From assembly GCF_032854445.1 (NCBI RefSeq), contig NC_088303.1, forward strand, positions 33,027,265-33,053,500: a stretch of DNA of 26,236 nt. Reading direction: 5' to 3'. The DNA comes from Liolophura sinensis. Lineage: Eukaryota > Mollusca > Polyplacophora > Chitonida > Chitonidae. The notes beneath the pieces were generated by a model. The model was not told where the DNA came from, made no database searches, and saw nothing but the letters and a program-made list of their open reading frames with translations. Both the position numbers and the translations under genes were made by a program. Of this stretch, positions 1-18,750 are shown one piece after another (the stretch's first letter is position 1; every line of letters begins with the position of its first letter).

Positions 1-8579
<8,579 letters not shown>

Positions 8580-8752
8580 TGTGCGCAGGAGTTTGTAGCA
8601 CCACCAACCTAACCAGAGACACCAAGTATATACTACGAGTGAAATACGTGATATGTTTCTATATCAGTTAATGTCATCAGATCAGATGTTCAGGCACTTT
8701 TCAAAAACTTATAACACAATCAGAATATATCGTACCTATATCACCATCTAGG

Positions 8753-9060
8753 AGCCAAAAGGCAGGATACCCGGGTTCAAACCCGGGTCGGGCCATTTTT
8801 ATAAATTCTGCTTCGCTTTTCGCTCAGCCCTGAGTGGTGAGAGCCAACAAACAGGACTGGTTGGCCTGGTGTCAATGTAATGTGACCGGGTCGGGTGTCA
8901 TGTCTGGTGTCATCTTCAGTGGCGAGAGCAATTTGGAGGCATGGACTCACCCTGCCACAAGAAAACACATTATATGTCCACAGACCTAACGACTCCTCGT
9001 CGTCATATAACTGAAAAATTGCTAAGCACGACCTTAAAAGCCAAGCATTCATTCATTCAT
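8753..9060 (+). mobile_element. SINE-C in the DECR1 3' UTR
   Basis: A box B-like GGTTCAAACC sits in a perfect stem (CCCGGG, loop TTCAAA, CCCGGG) close to the left end; no good box A is seen, so the tRNA head is probably truncated. The body is distinct from SINE-A. The tail reads TCGTCGTCATATAACTGAAA and AATTGCTAAGCACGACC and ends in repeated ATTC. Perfect 12-base duplications (TCACCATCTAGG) flank it at 8741-8752 and 9061-9072. The last third is related to the SINE-B tail at 25,940-26,001. Confidence 0.85.
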
Positions 9061-9201
9061 TCACCATCTAGGGGATATTATTAGAGGAGGAAACAAGTAG
9101 TGGATGTGACACAATGTCACTGGCCGCAGGACGATACTTATTCATGTAGAATGGCTCAGATAATCGTTTTTCATATTAATGTAATGTAAACACGAATACA
9201 C

Positions 9202-9207
9202 AATAAA
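9202..9207 (+). promoter_or_regulatory. candidate polyadenylation signal of DECR1
   Basis: The canonical hexamer AATAAA lies 623 bases after the stop codon. If used, the 3' UTR would be about 640 bases and would include the SINE at 8753-9060. No transcript evidence is available, and a cleavage site cannot be placed. Confidence 0.4.
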
Positions 9208-9529
9208 ATCAGCGATGTTATTAAAGACATTTTCTCTAGAAAAAGGTTCTCTGTTTTATTTTCGCTCATCACAGAGGACTTGACTGTCTTGAATACCAAA
9301 CGAGATGTTAAATGAGTCTGTATGAAAACATAAAAATAACTGATTCTTGGACGCGTTTGCCAAAAAGAAAAAAAATACTGAACAAATGTTGTATAGGAAG
9401 GCGAGTCTTGTTCACTATTGGTGGAGCAACGATTGTTTGTTAACCACCAAACACAAGCCGGATGTAGTCATATATCGTGGCTAGGAACGCGGCATATTAA
9501 GGAGATTAAGTCTTATCACGGTGACCCCA

Positions 9530-9600
9530 GTAACCTCGGCGTTGTTCAAGATTTCTGTGCAAAATTCACTAGTGGTAGCAATACTGTAAAGCAAACGTAG
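9530..9600 (-). repeat. fragment of the inverted-repeat element family
   Basis: Reversed, this reads GCTTTACAGTATTGCTACCA, CTAGTGAATTTTGCACAG, AAATCTTGAACAACG and, slightly further, CACCGTGATAAG. It matches the left part of the element at 12457-12855 and the copy around 22,290-22,570. The ends of this copy are not clear. Confidence 0.65.
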
Positions 9601-11823
9601 TATGACCTTTGAGTGGGGCGGCATGCGTGATTTGTAAGATGTAAAATGTAAGCTCGGTATAATTGTGTCAACATTGGTAACGGCTTGCTACAATTAGACA
9701 AATACGTGATATGACTGAAATAATATTGAAAGCAATGTTAAATCGCGGTTAAAGCAAACAGTATTTCGCCTTGCACTGAAAGTATGAACATCTGTCGGGA
9801 TATATTCGCCCATCATTTTATTTTGTGCAAACGGACAAAAGACATTAAACTCCTTGTCTGTGTCGTAAATTTGGTTTATATTGCGTCCATTCTGATGTGG
9901 AGATCTTTCAAGCGAATATTTTAGAAAACCGAGAGCAACATCAGACGTTTAAGAGGCGAGGCAAATCTACAAACGAACAGAGAAGAGCAGAGGCATAAAA
10001 ACAAGTGCAAATCGTGATAATAAAATTTTATTAGTACATAACTATAAACTATGAATTAACAAGACGACAGGGACGGAGTTTCCTCGTGGAATTGGGACAA
10101 ATTTTCTAACGATGTTACGATGTTCGGCAGAATGAAGATGTATTGGCCTCTGGTGTATCAAAGAATTGCGCAAATTAGTACTATTTTGCCGGTATTCAAA
10201 TGTGCTATGGGACACTCATCTGGCTTTCATCATGTGTATGCATTATTTATGCGGAAAACGTTTTCCAAAGCTGTCAATCTTACTCGAGTAGTGAACAAAC
10301 AAGTCCGTCTGTTGTTCTTTGTCCACCAATAATGTTTTACTGGGTTGCACGACCGATAGTTTAAGCTTCCCATTGTGGGAATTCCATCCATGCAACACTA
10401 ATCAAATTGATATCAAGTTTCCAATGAGTATCAAGGTTGTAGTGGGTATATGGCTTATTTGATTCAATAGTCAGATTGTGTGCTTCAGTCATGTGACTTT
10501 TAGTATTGTTCTTTTGAACTCGAGTACCCAAATAGTCCTAATGAATTTGTTAACTGACTGCTTATTTGATGGTGCTATAGTATATTGTCATATGAGATTG
10601 CGATATTTCTGCTAGAAAAATATCGTTACGTCCTCCAATTCAAGTAGGCTGTATTCTGTACATTAACCCCAAATTTTGTTGCCAGAGGTGGGGGGCACCT
10701 GCTATCCGTATTTGTGCCAGTCACGATACTTTTCCACGGCTGTAATCTTGTAATCTTGTCATCTCAGCCAACACGAATATAAAAAAAATATACAGTCTTG
10801 CTCTGGAGTTTTATATTCCCAAGTCGCATTGACTGGGTATTGTTTAAGCCTACAAGTCCTGGACAGAAACAAACCTTCACGTGTCATGCATAATACGAGT
10901 AGCGGAAAATGTTAGAAGCGTTGTATCCCTTCAATGAAGGGTAGTATATGTTTACTTATATCATCTTAGAACAATTGTATGATATAGTCTCATGTCTCAT
11001 GCGGTCTTCCACTGTATGTGTCCTATATATGTGCCCTATAACGTAAAATAATTCCCTATAATTTTACAAATATTGTTTTCATCAGCAAAATTAAAGAAGA
11101 TGCTGCCATTTAATAAGGTTTATTTGTTTACATGTACTATATTGGTCCTTCCTATATTTTAGGACACCATTCTGTTCAATAATAAATGATTATTTCCTAT
11201 ATTTCTGGTATAGTGACAGTGCTCGCTTGTGCGTTGTTGTCTTTCATTGGGCCGGACAGTTTATACACGTACCATTTTCTCATTAGCATGACCGGGATAG
11301 CCTTTAACGTGGTGGAAATAATTTATGCCTTTGCTGTATAATGTGCATGCGGTAATGGCATTTCTTCTTTAGTGTGATGGAAATAGTTAGTGGACTTTAT
11401 CTTTTGTGTTTTGCAACTTTTTCATCTTTGTATGGCGGGAATATTTGATACCTTTTGTCTTTAGTGCGCCGTTTATTCTTTTGTCCACGAGGCTATGTCG
11501 ATAGTGTATGCCTTTTATCTATTTAGTATGCGGTCGATACTTCATGCAATTTTGTCTTTTGCCTTCGTACCTCTAAGTGTCTTCCGCCTGGTGAGGAGTG
11601 CCGTACATATTTCATGATGTGACCGTAAGAACTGTTCACGTGAGTTTTACACCGCTCGTTCTACCATTGTGGAGAAAGCGTCAAAATCCCATCCTGGACA
11701 GACAGGCTGACACTGTAATGTTCGTACGTTGTTTCTGTTGTTGGATTTATGGCTACCGGTTACAATAGTCCTACGCGAGACTTTCAAACTGAATCCCTCC
11801 GGAAGTTGAAAAACATGTTTGTC
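9601..11823. other. intergenic, nothing recognised
   Basis: About 2.2 kb of AT-rich sequence without a recognisable coding exon, RNA gene or repeat. The longest open frame (10120-10332, 70 codons) resembles nothing I know and has no codon signature. Confidence 0.5.
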
Positions 11824-12062
11824 TCATGCCTGCCTGGAATAGACTCGGGTCTCCTCTTGCGGCCGGAAGTTTTCGTCTTCAGACGTGGAAGGGAAGAGAA
11901 GACACGATGATTGGTTATGGGAGATTTTCTGAACCGAGTACACATGACACCTGTAGTGACCCAGACACCTTATTGTACACTCGGGAACTGAAGTCACCAT
12001 ATACGTCATCATGGGGGCCTGGGCTGGTACCTTGTCCTGCTGTAAAATGCTGAATCGGGCTT
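11824..12062 (-). CDS. PAN/apple-like domain, terminal exon of a secreted protein gene
   Basis: On the minus strand a strong acceptor (TTTTTTATTTTTGCAG) ends at 12063 and the frame runs from phase 1 to a TGA at 11826-11824, giving 78 complete residues. The exon opens with EARFSILQQDKVPAQ if the split codon is completed by G, then has TSVPECTIRCLGHYRCHVYS and SSCLLF, ending near ETRVYSR. The four cysteines (two in CTIRC, one in RCHVYS, one in SSCLLF), with the aromatic residue after the third, fit the PAN_1/apple pattern of disulfide-bonded adhesion modules in extracellular proteins. The domain looks complete in this one exon. Upstream exons (higher coordinates) are not certain. It may be the 3' end of the lectin gene at 14421-16760 or a separate gene. 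The function of the whole protein is unknown. Confidence 0.65.
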
Positions 12063-12456
12063 CTGCAAAAATAAAAAACTCATTCATACACATCATGTAC
12101 ATATACTACGAATATATCACTGAAGGCGTACCTGTCCTTAACACTGGCCTGTTAATACATTCTTGCTGAACAATTTTAACGTGAAAAGCCATGGTCATTC
12201 AACCCATTCAAGTTCTAATATGCTTCTGTGCTTAACATTGGCTTCTTGTTGAGAATTATGAAAATCTCGTTCTGAATACTCGATAATGAGACGCTTGTTC
12301 GCTGTAACATGATCGAAATATTTTTTCTTTACACATCTAAAACAATGAAAGAGCCGGATAATGGAAACGTGATGTAAATGCATTAATGGTGTTCTGTATT
12401 TTATATCATCGGCCGATGTTTACAATAGTTATACAATACTGTCGTTATTCGCCTTA

Positions 12457-12855
12457 CAGCGTATGTACCACTCTCTACATTCGATTTACATCACTGCCAC
12501 CACTAGGGAAATTTTGTACAGAAATCTTGAATTACACTGATGTCACCGAGGTCACGGTGATAAGGCAGGAAGTGAAGTCAGAAAATACAAACAATCCGTC
12601 TCAACCTTTGTCTCTAATATAATACTTTATACACATGTACTCTCTTTATCAAAAGTGTGTACAACATGACTCTAACCAACACCCAAAACCATTTTATTGG
12701 TGAATGCTTACTGATTAAAAAGTTACCTGCGATCGAGGGCCCTAGCGATAAGGCTAAGGGTAACGAACCTATGTGAGTCACACAGGCTTCAAAGGTCAAG
12801 CTTATCTAGTGGTGGCAGTGATGTAAAGCAAGCATAGAGAGCAACACATGCGCTG
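12457..12855. mobile_element. non-autonomous terminal-inverted-repeat element (~399 bases)
   Basis: The ends are inverted copies: 22 bases at 12485-12506 (TTTACATCACTGCCACCACTAG) are perfectly repeated in reverse at 12806-12827. Similarity continues outward through CTCTCTA to terminal CAGCG at 12457 and CGCTG at 12855, about 50 bases per arm. There is no open frame of merit, so it is MITE-like. The CAG ends recall hAT elements, but I see no 8-base target duplication, so the superfamily is left open. Related pieces are at 9530-9600 and 22,240-22,600. Confidence 0.75.
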
Positions 12856-12975
12856 ATGAAAGGAACATGTTCTGTCGTTATTTTAAGTAATAGTGAGTGC
12901 AGGTGTATACAGATTCATTCAGCTTAAGTAAACTACGTTACTAAGTACTGTTGTCGATGCCCTGGCTGAAATTAC

Positions 12976-13191
12976 CTAATCGAAAAGCATTTCGAGCAAA
13001 TATTTGACCCTAGCACAGAGGCGTATACATTTCTTGATGGGCGTGTAATTCGAACCCCGAGGTGTGTCGATATCGTCCATATGGTCAGAATGCATCTTCT
13101 CTATGCGCCGATTTGCGTTCGGCTTTTCCAACATTGAAGAAGATCCCAAAATACAAAGTAGTGTTATTCCAAAAATGAATCCATTTTTCAC
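12976..13191 (-). CDS. doubtful ORF with signal-peptide-like start
   Basis: The 71-codon frame begins MKNGFIFGITLLCILGSSS, a plausible secretion signal, then becomes polar with two cysteines. It lies upstream of the PAN exon on the same strand, so it might be a first exon. However the first codons are inside the foldback element at 13153-13299, and no good phase-1 donor is seen. A chance frame is more likely. Confidence 0.15.
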   Translation of the reverse strand: MKNGFIFGITLLCILGSSSMLEKPNANRRIEKMHSDHMDDIDTPRGSNYTPIKKCIRLCARVKYLLEMLFD

Positions 13192-13299
13192 TCAGTATTT
13201 CAGCACTTTATTACACCCTCATCAGGGGTATAACAGAATCCTGAATTTATTGTTTACAAAATGGTTTCATTTTTGGAATAGCATGCATTATACTTTTGT
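13153..13299. repeat. near-palindromic foldback element
   Basis: The two halves are reverse complements with gaps: TATTCCAAAAATGAATCCAT on the left answers to ATGGTTTCATTTTTGGAATA on the right. The centre TTACACCCTCATCAGGGGTA forms a short-loop hairpin near 13,220. The overall fold is about 70 pairs with bulges. It is typical of a small MITE; the outer ends ACAAAG and CTTTTGT are similar inverted ends. No target duplication is evident. Confidence 0.7.
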
Positions 13300-13557
13300 T
13301 TGAAATGAAAATTATCTGCAGAACTCCTCGATTTTAAGTACGAAATAGTTTTGGAAATATTTAGCTCACTGTGTGCGAATTGACTTACACGTTAAATTGG
13401 CGCGCAATTACAGGTTTCTAATAACAAGTGTTTGTGATAATTGAGGAAACCAGGAATCCGATAGCGGTCCAAGCAGGCCAATAAGGGTTGCTTTTGACAG
13501 ATCGTATACTGACGCTGATCGATGCTGAGCAGAGGGAATATAGAGGGCATACTTTTG

Positions 13558-13603
13558 TAGGGCGTGAAAAAGAAAAACGATCAAATAAATAAATAAATAA
13601 ATC
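13558..13603 (+). repeat. degenerate SINE-A tail
   Basis: GTAGGGCGTGAAAAAG followed by AAAAACGATCAAATAAATAA keeps the order of the family tail (GTACGGCGTAAAACACC, AATCAAATAAATAAA). A TTTATTTCATTGGTGTTTCA just downstream (13,658-13,677) may be a second decayed tail in the other orientation. Confidence 0.5.
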
Positions 13604-14267
13604 ACAGACATGGCTGTATACACGTTTCATTCGACCTCCATCGGTTTATTTTAGTATTTATTTCATTGGTGTTTCACTCGATCGCATGGATCGTTCATTA
13701 GCATATAGGAAACCGGAGAAAACTTGACTTACTGGTAAGAAGTTTTGAGAAAGTGTGAAAAACGGGCAGTGAAAATATTGAGACAAACAGAACATTAGGG
13801 AGTGGTAATGATGGATGCCTATTCTAGAGAAAATAAAATTCTTTCGTTCTTTATCGACAGATAAACTGTTATATCCTAGCCATATTAGACACGTTTCTGT
13901 TCCACTAAATGCATGGCTCTATGCCATATTGCATCCAAGGTCCGTTTTGCGTTTTCATAGTGTATTGTTTTAGTTAATGCGCTATAATTGTGCTCATACA
14001 TATAGCCTACGTTGAAAGTGGACTTGCGCTTTTATACTTGTTATTGTTGAAATGAAAGAAAGGTTAAGAGATGAAGTGAGGCACGGCATATAGACAGCTG
14101 AAAACTGCGCGTGAAAATACTTTTACTTTTTGAGATTTTTGTAATAGAGCTAAATGCATTCAAATGTTTGAAATCTGTTGTGTTTGCTTTATGGGACGTA
14201 CTCGATAATATGTAGCTCAAATTAGGTACAATGACGGCACAAAGTTCTTCCCACTCTGTCCACAGCT

Positions 14268-14273
14268 TTTAAT
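14268..14273 (-). promoter_or_regulatory. candidate polyadenylation signal for the lectin gene
   Basis: On the minus strand this is ATTAAA, the commonest variant hexamer, about 148 bases after the lectin stop codon at 14421. No canonical AATAAA was found closer. Support is positional only. Confidence 0.25.
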
Positions 14274-14420
14274 GTTAGAATAACTCTTATTACCCATGAG
14301 TAAAAGTTTATGAAAACTAAATGAATGTGAAGAAAAAAACCCTTGCCACTGGCAGTATGGTCCAGAAAGCCCACCCTGCAGTAAAAAAAAAAAGTCCGTA
14401 AGCATATTTTTTCACAGTTT

Positions 14421-14703
14421 TCAGTGGCCATTCCCTTTGTGCTGACTTTTTCGTTCTATGGACAATGAGCACGCAGTCAAACCTTTAACCTGGTCGAGTT
14501 GACAGACAAAGGAGTACTCTCTATCACACTCCCTGTTCCACCATTTGTAGTCCGTGTCTCGGAAGCGTACACACTTCTCCATGTCCATGTCATTGGGCTG
14601 GTCGTTCTCTAGCGACCAATCCGTCCATTTTACAGGGGCACCAGTCCGCCAACGCCAGGTCTCAGACCCGTCCAGAGTACCGCCAAACCAAACGTCCGCA
14701 GAG
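14421..14703 (-). CDS. lectin exon 2: carbohydrate-recognition half
   Basis: The acceptor CTTTACGTTTCAG ends at 14704 on the minus strand. The first base completes the serine codon and the frame reads SADVWFGGTLDG through SFVCQ to TGA at 14423-14421. The two donors-in-waiting near the domain end, CAG|GTTAAA after 14490 and AAAG|GTTTGA after 14483, mean the tail could be replaced by another exon in some transcripts. Confidence 0.88.
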
Positions 14704-16760
14704 CTGAAACGTAAAGGTTAATCAAAATTGTTAGTAGCATATAGAGGAAGCTTCGGTACGTTAGTAACATATAGAGAAAGGTTCAGCAAAGACTTTAGTG
14801 ACATATAGAGAACGGTTATGCAAAGTCTGTGGCAATATATAGAGGAAGGTTCTGCAAAGACTTCAGTAACATATAAAGGAAGCTTCAGCACGTTAGTAAC
14901 ATAGAGAGGAAGGTTCAACAAAGACGTTAGTGACATATAGAGGAAGGCTCTGCAAAGACTAGTGACACATAGAGGAAAGTTATGTAAAGATTTTAGTGAC
15001 ATAGACGAAGGTTCAGCAAAGACGTTAGTGACATGTAGAGCGAGGCTTTGAAAGACTTCAGTGACACATAGAGGAAGGCTCTGCAAAGACTTTGGTGACA
15101 TACAGAAGAAGGCTCAGCAAAGACTATAGTGACATACAGAAGAAGGTTCAGCAGAGACTTTAGTGACATACAGAAGAAGGTTCAGCAAAGACTTTAGTGA
15201 CATACAGAGGAAGGTCCAGCAAGGACTTTAGTGACATACAGAAGAAGGTTCAGCAGAGACTTTAGTGACATACAGAAGAAGGTTCAGCAAAGACTTTAGT
15301 GACATACAGAGGAAGGTCCAGCAAGGACTTTAGTGATATACAGAAGAACGTTCAGCAAAGACTTTAGTGATATACAGAAGAACGTTCAGCAAAGACTTTA
15401 GTGACATACAGAGGAAGGTCCAGCAAAGACTTTAGTGACGTAGGCCTACAGAGGCAGGTTCAGCAAAGACATTAGTGACATAAAGAGGTCGGAACAGCAA
15501 AGACTTTAAGTGACATACAGAGGAAGGATGAGCAAAGACTTACAGAGGAAGGATCAGCAAAGACTTTAGCGACATATACAGAAAGGTTCTGCAAAGACTT
15601 TAGTGACATACAGAGAAAGGTTCAGCAAAGATATTAGTGACATACAAAAGAAGGTTCAGTAAAGACGTTAGTGACATATACAGGAAGGTTCTGCAAAGAC
15701 GTTAGTGACATATACAGAAAGTTTCAGCAAAGACTTTAGTGACATACAGAGGAAGGTTCAGCAAAGACATTAGTGACATACAGAAGAAGGTTCAGCAAAG
15801 ACGTTAGTGACATATACAGAAAGGTTCTGCAAAGATTTTAGTAACATATCAAGGAGCTTCAGCACGTTAGTAACATAGAGAGGAAGGTTCAGCAAAGACT
15901 TTAGTGACATACAGAGGAAGGTTCAGCAAAGACATTAGTGACATACAGAAGAAGGTTCAGCAAAGACGTTAGTGACATACAGGAAGGTTCTGCGAAGATT
16001 TTAGTGACATAAAGAGGAGGGGTCTACAAAGACATTAGTGACATACAGAGGAAGGTTCAGCAAAGACTTTAGTGACATATAGAGGAAGGTTCAGCAATGA
16101 TTTAGGCTAACAACATAGCCTATACATTGTACCGTAGTTAAGTCGTACTTTAGACATTAAACTTTCCATGTTAGTTATTACATCAAAATGTGGTATGAAA
16201 TAAAGTTTTAAGGAAAATTAAGAAAGACATGCCCCAAAAAAATGAGAACAAAATTTTCGATTTTGATGTATATTTTTTCAAAAATAACCCCTCTATTTTA
16301 TACATATTTCCCGTCAGTGGTCGGAAATAGTCGGAAATGACACCGTCAGGGAACATACTGGGAACGCGGTACCAGCTCCCCAATCCGAGGTCTCTCTCCC
16401 AAAAAAAAGTTGTTTTGACAGCTATCACCATTGACGTCACCACAACGGGATAGTTAATTTCCAGAAAACCGTAGTTTACAGCCAAAGTAATTATGAAACT
16501 GCAACTACATTTAACTACTTATAGATGTATTTGGCGCCTCACCTATCAGCTGTTGCTTGCAGGAATTCCACCAGCTCACGGTTTTCCACCTCTGCTTCTG
16601 GGTGTGCCAGCACGTAGCCCATTTCCTCGCATAGATGGGCAGCCTCTTCCCAGGTTACCGCTGTGGGTACATACTTGTACGTAGTCGCCTGGCCAGCGTC
16701 TCCAAGGAGAGCGATTAAAACGGCCAAGGTCAGGAGCACAGACATACACTGGACATCCAT
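14421..16760 (-). CDS. small secreted C-type lectin, two coding exons
   Basis: Exons 16543-16760 and 14421-14703 on the minus strand join with matching phase to 166 codons and a TGA. Residues 1-25 are a signal peptide (MDVQCMSVLLTLAVLIALLG, cleavage likely after DAGQA). Residues 26-131 form one C-type lectin domain: TWEEAAHLCEEMG, VWFGGTLDGSETWRWRTG, WTDWSLENDQPN and CVRF, then WWNRECDREYSFVCQ. Cysteines 44, 107, 122 and 130 are the standard two disulfide pairs. The long-loop calcium/sugar motif is QPN, not the usual EPN or QPD, and the usual WND reads WNR, so calcium-dependent sugar binding is uncertain. A basic 36-residue tail follows. Such lectins serve in secretion-borne recognition and immunity in invertebrates. 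The first ATG was chosen because it precedes the hydrophobic core; Met6 would also give a signal peptide. Confidence 0.88.
14729..16104. repeat. 34-base minisatellite filling the lectin intron
   Basis: About forty imperfect copies of a 34-base unit (TTCAGCAAAGACTTTAGTGA then CATACAGAAGAAGG) run for 1.37 kb. Blocks differ in a concerted way (CATATAGAGG near the left, CATACAGAAG in the centre), and a multi-unit order recurs, for example near 15,840 and 14,860. On the lectin sense strand each unit reads TTTGCTGAACCTTCCTCTGT and ends in CACTAAAG, a loose likeness to a branch point, pyrimidine stretch and AG. Minus-strand frames here, such as 14718-15101, are translations of the repeat and not genes. 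Confidence 0.95.
16105..16542 (-). other. rest of the lectin intron, nothing recognised
   Basis: Unique-looking AT-rich sequence between the minisatellite and exon 1. A short internal repeat TCGGAAAT occurs twice near 16,321 and 16,331. Confidence 0.5.
16543..16760 (-). CDS. lectin exon 1: signal peptide and domain start
   Basis: The ATG is at 16760-16758 and the donor GTGAGG follows 16543, leaving two bases (AG) of a serine codon. The exon encodes the signal peptide and the first half of the lectin fold with its first cysteine, ending at FLQATAD. The frame is open upstream to 16985, but that part is hydrophilic and is taken as 5' UTR. A TATATA at 16764-16769 is too close to the ATG to act as its TATA box. 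Confidence 0.85.
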
Positions 16761-16985
16761 GACTATATAAGGGCGTTGAGGCCAGCTGTTGTTTCCCGCT
16801 GAGGATAACTCTCTGCAATAGTCCTTTGTTAAGGCAAATCTCCAAATCTCCAGCCCCTGAAGGATTTCTTTCTGTAGCGGTTCGGGTACCCGCCAAATGT
16901 ACAACGGATTGAGCAATATATCACATCTGTAGTGCCAGGGATTCGATTTGAATCTTGATTGTATATACCTCTCACTCTGAAGCAT

Positions 16986-18737
16986 TTACCTCCTAAAAAG
17001 TATAAAATTACTATTTGATCCGTTGCTATATCGCCTCCAGTGAATTTCCTTCTAAAACTTAGTTCACATTTCTTTGAAAGAATAAATTTTGAATGCGTCG
17101 TGCTGAACTTCCAGTTACTGAACAGTTATAGATGAGTTAGCTCGTTTTATATTAATGGTACATTGTGTTACCGTTAAGAAATAAACGTCTCTGGTGTCAA
17201 TTATTCCATTTTGTATAGTGCTGAACAAGAACATCAGTACTGACTACCACCATCAAGAGCAAACCATTATCAAAGTCTCTGGTTAGCTCCGAAACTCACG
17301 ACATGCCGTTTGCTCCGCATTTTCCCATATCTGATGTGATAACTAAAAAGGCTGGCTGTCAACCTGTCAAGTCAATCAGTGAGTGATCTCTGCGTGCGCA
17401 TGCGCCGTACTATTTTCCTACTGATTTCTCATTTGTCAAACGCTTCTCGTATGAAATGTATTTTATCGAAGCATTACGCGTATTTTTGTTGCCATGCTTC
17501 ATAGCTGGAAAGCGATTTCCTATAACGGTGGATAATGCGCGATTTAAACTCTAGCAAAACTGAACTACAAATTGAGATGTGTAATACAGTTGAACGAGCT
17601 ATGAGTTGTTTTTAATCCGCCGCTGGAAACATTATTTCCCCGCCTTTGTTCAGAAGGCGTGATATTTTTCACTCGTCACCATAGGGATACCATGGTCCTA
17701 TCAGATGCTATATAAATGCTTTGCACTGTCACGAGGTGTTTACATGCAAAATCCATCGGATTCGATTAATGGCCAAGGTGTCACATAGAGGACAGAAAGC
17801 TGCGCTTCCGGTGGTGAGTGGTCAACACAAATATACACAGTCCGCTAATAACGGGTCATTTTAGTTAGTTAGAGCCATTTTGGTCGAACAAGGGTGGTTT
17901 TTTTCTTAAGCATAAATCGCGATTGGTGCCCGGTAACTAAATCAGGTGTGTGAGGTTTTCTTTATCTCAAACAACCTATAGCATGGCTAAACACATTGAC
18001 GCACGATTACATGTAGAAACGGTCGATGATTCAAACGTCCTTTTTCGACTTTGGATACAGGCAAACTGAGGATTATTAATTTTTCAGAGCATATTGACGG
18101 TTTTCGTGAGTACAAAAAAACTCATTTACAGAAACTAAACAGATACGACAGTAAAAAGCCATATTCACGTGCTACCGTCCTAGGGACTTTTTGTATACTG
18201 ACTTTATCAAACTTCAAACGGTGGCCGTGGATATGAACTTTGTTTCAGCATACCACGCGCCTCCATCAGACCACTCTATGAAATTTAGCCATCAATTTCC
18301 GGAGCAGATAAACAATGTTAGCCGTGTGTGTGTTGACGGTTAATTGTGAGTGGCTAGGTGTACATGGAGCATAATAATGGAGCTTTATCTTCTCACCACT
18401 GCGCAAGAGCGTGAAATCGATCTGGCGCCGACCGACAGGAAATGGACCAATCACAATCTAAATCTTTCTCACCATGAGCGAGCTGCATATACACTACATG
18501 TAGTAGCGGCTATCAAATTTGCGAAGCGATTTTATTGATTAAAATATACATTCTGTTTAAAACGAGTGCCTTGATTGCTCCCTTGATATTTTTAATGAAT
18601 TATGTAATTTGTTTTCACCTGTAATGAGTTAAATGATACTCCTGGAGTGCATGCAAAGACGTGTCCTGGGGTAAGCTGATTTTTCAGTCCAATCAGGGGC
18701 GTATAGGAAGCAAATGGAAAGTGGGGGCGGGGCATTA
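16986..18737. other. region upstream of the lectin gene, no gene recognised
   Basis: The lectin promoter should lie here; a minus-strand TATAAA at 17151-17146 is the only positional candidate and would give a ~360-base 5' UTR. CCAAT-type pentamers occur near 17,924 (minus strand) and 18,446. Short open frames (18051-18236, 18350-18538) resemble no family I know. Confidence 0.4.
17395..17406. promoter_or_regulatory. NRF1-like site
   Basis: TGCGCATGCGCC fits the known palindromic NRF1 consensus YGCGCAYGCGCR except for its last base. Such sites are usual in animal housekeeping promoters. No matching first exon is recognised next to it, so the target gene is unknown. Confidence 0.35.
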
Positions 18738-18750
18738 TCTCAACCACCGA

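Noticed and set aside
11826-12053. 75-codon plus-strand open frame
   Set aside because: It is the opposite-strand shadow of the PAN exon, which has a strong acceptor and a cysteine pattern on the minus strand.
14718-15101. 127-codon minus-strand open frame with repeated MSLKSL-type residues
   Set aside because: It is the translation of the 34-base minisatellite. The regular spacing of the residues follows the DNA unit, and indels break the frame elsewhere in the array.
16764-16769. TATATA as the lectin TATA box
   Set aside because: It is only 4-9 bases upstream of the ATG, so a start site ~30 bases downstream would fall inside the coding region.
16761-16985. N-terminal extension of the lectin starting MLQSERYIQ
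   Set aside because: The extension is hydrophilic and would bury the signal peptide 75 residues inside the protein, which does not suit a secreted lectin.
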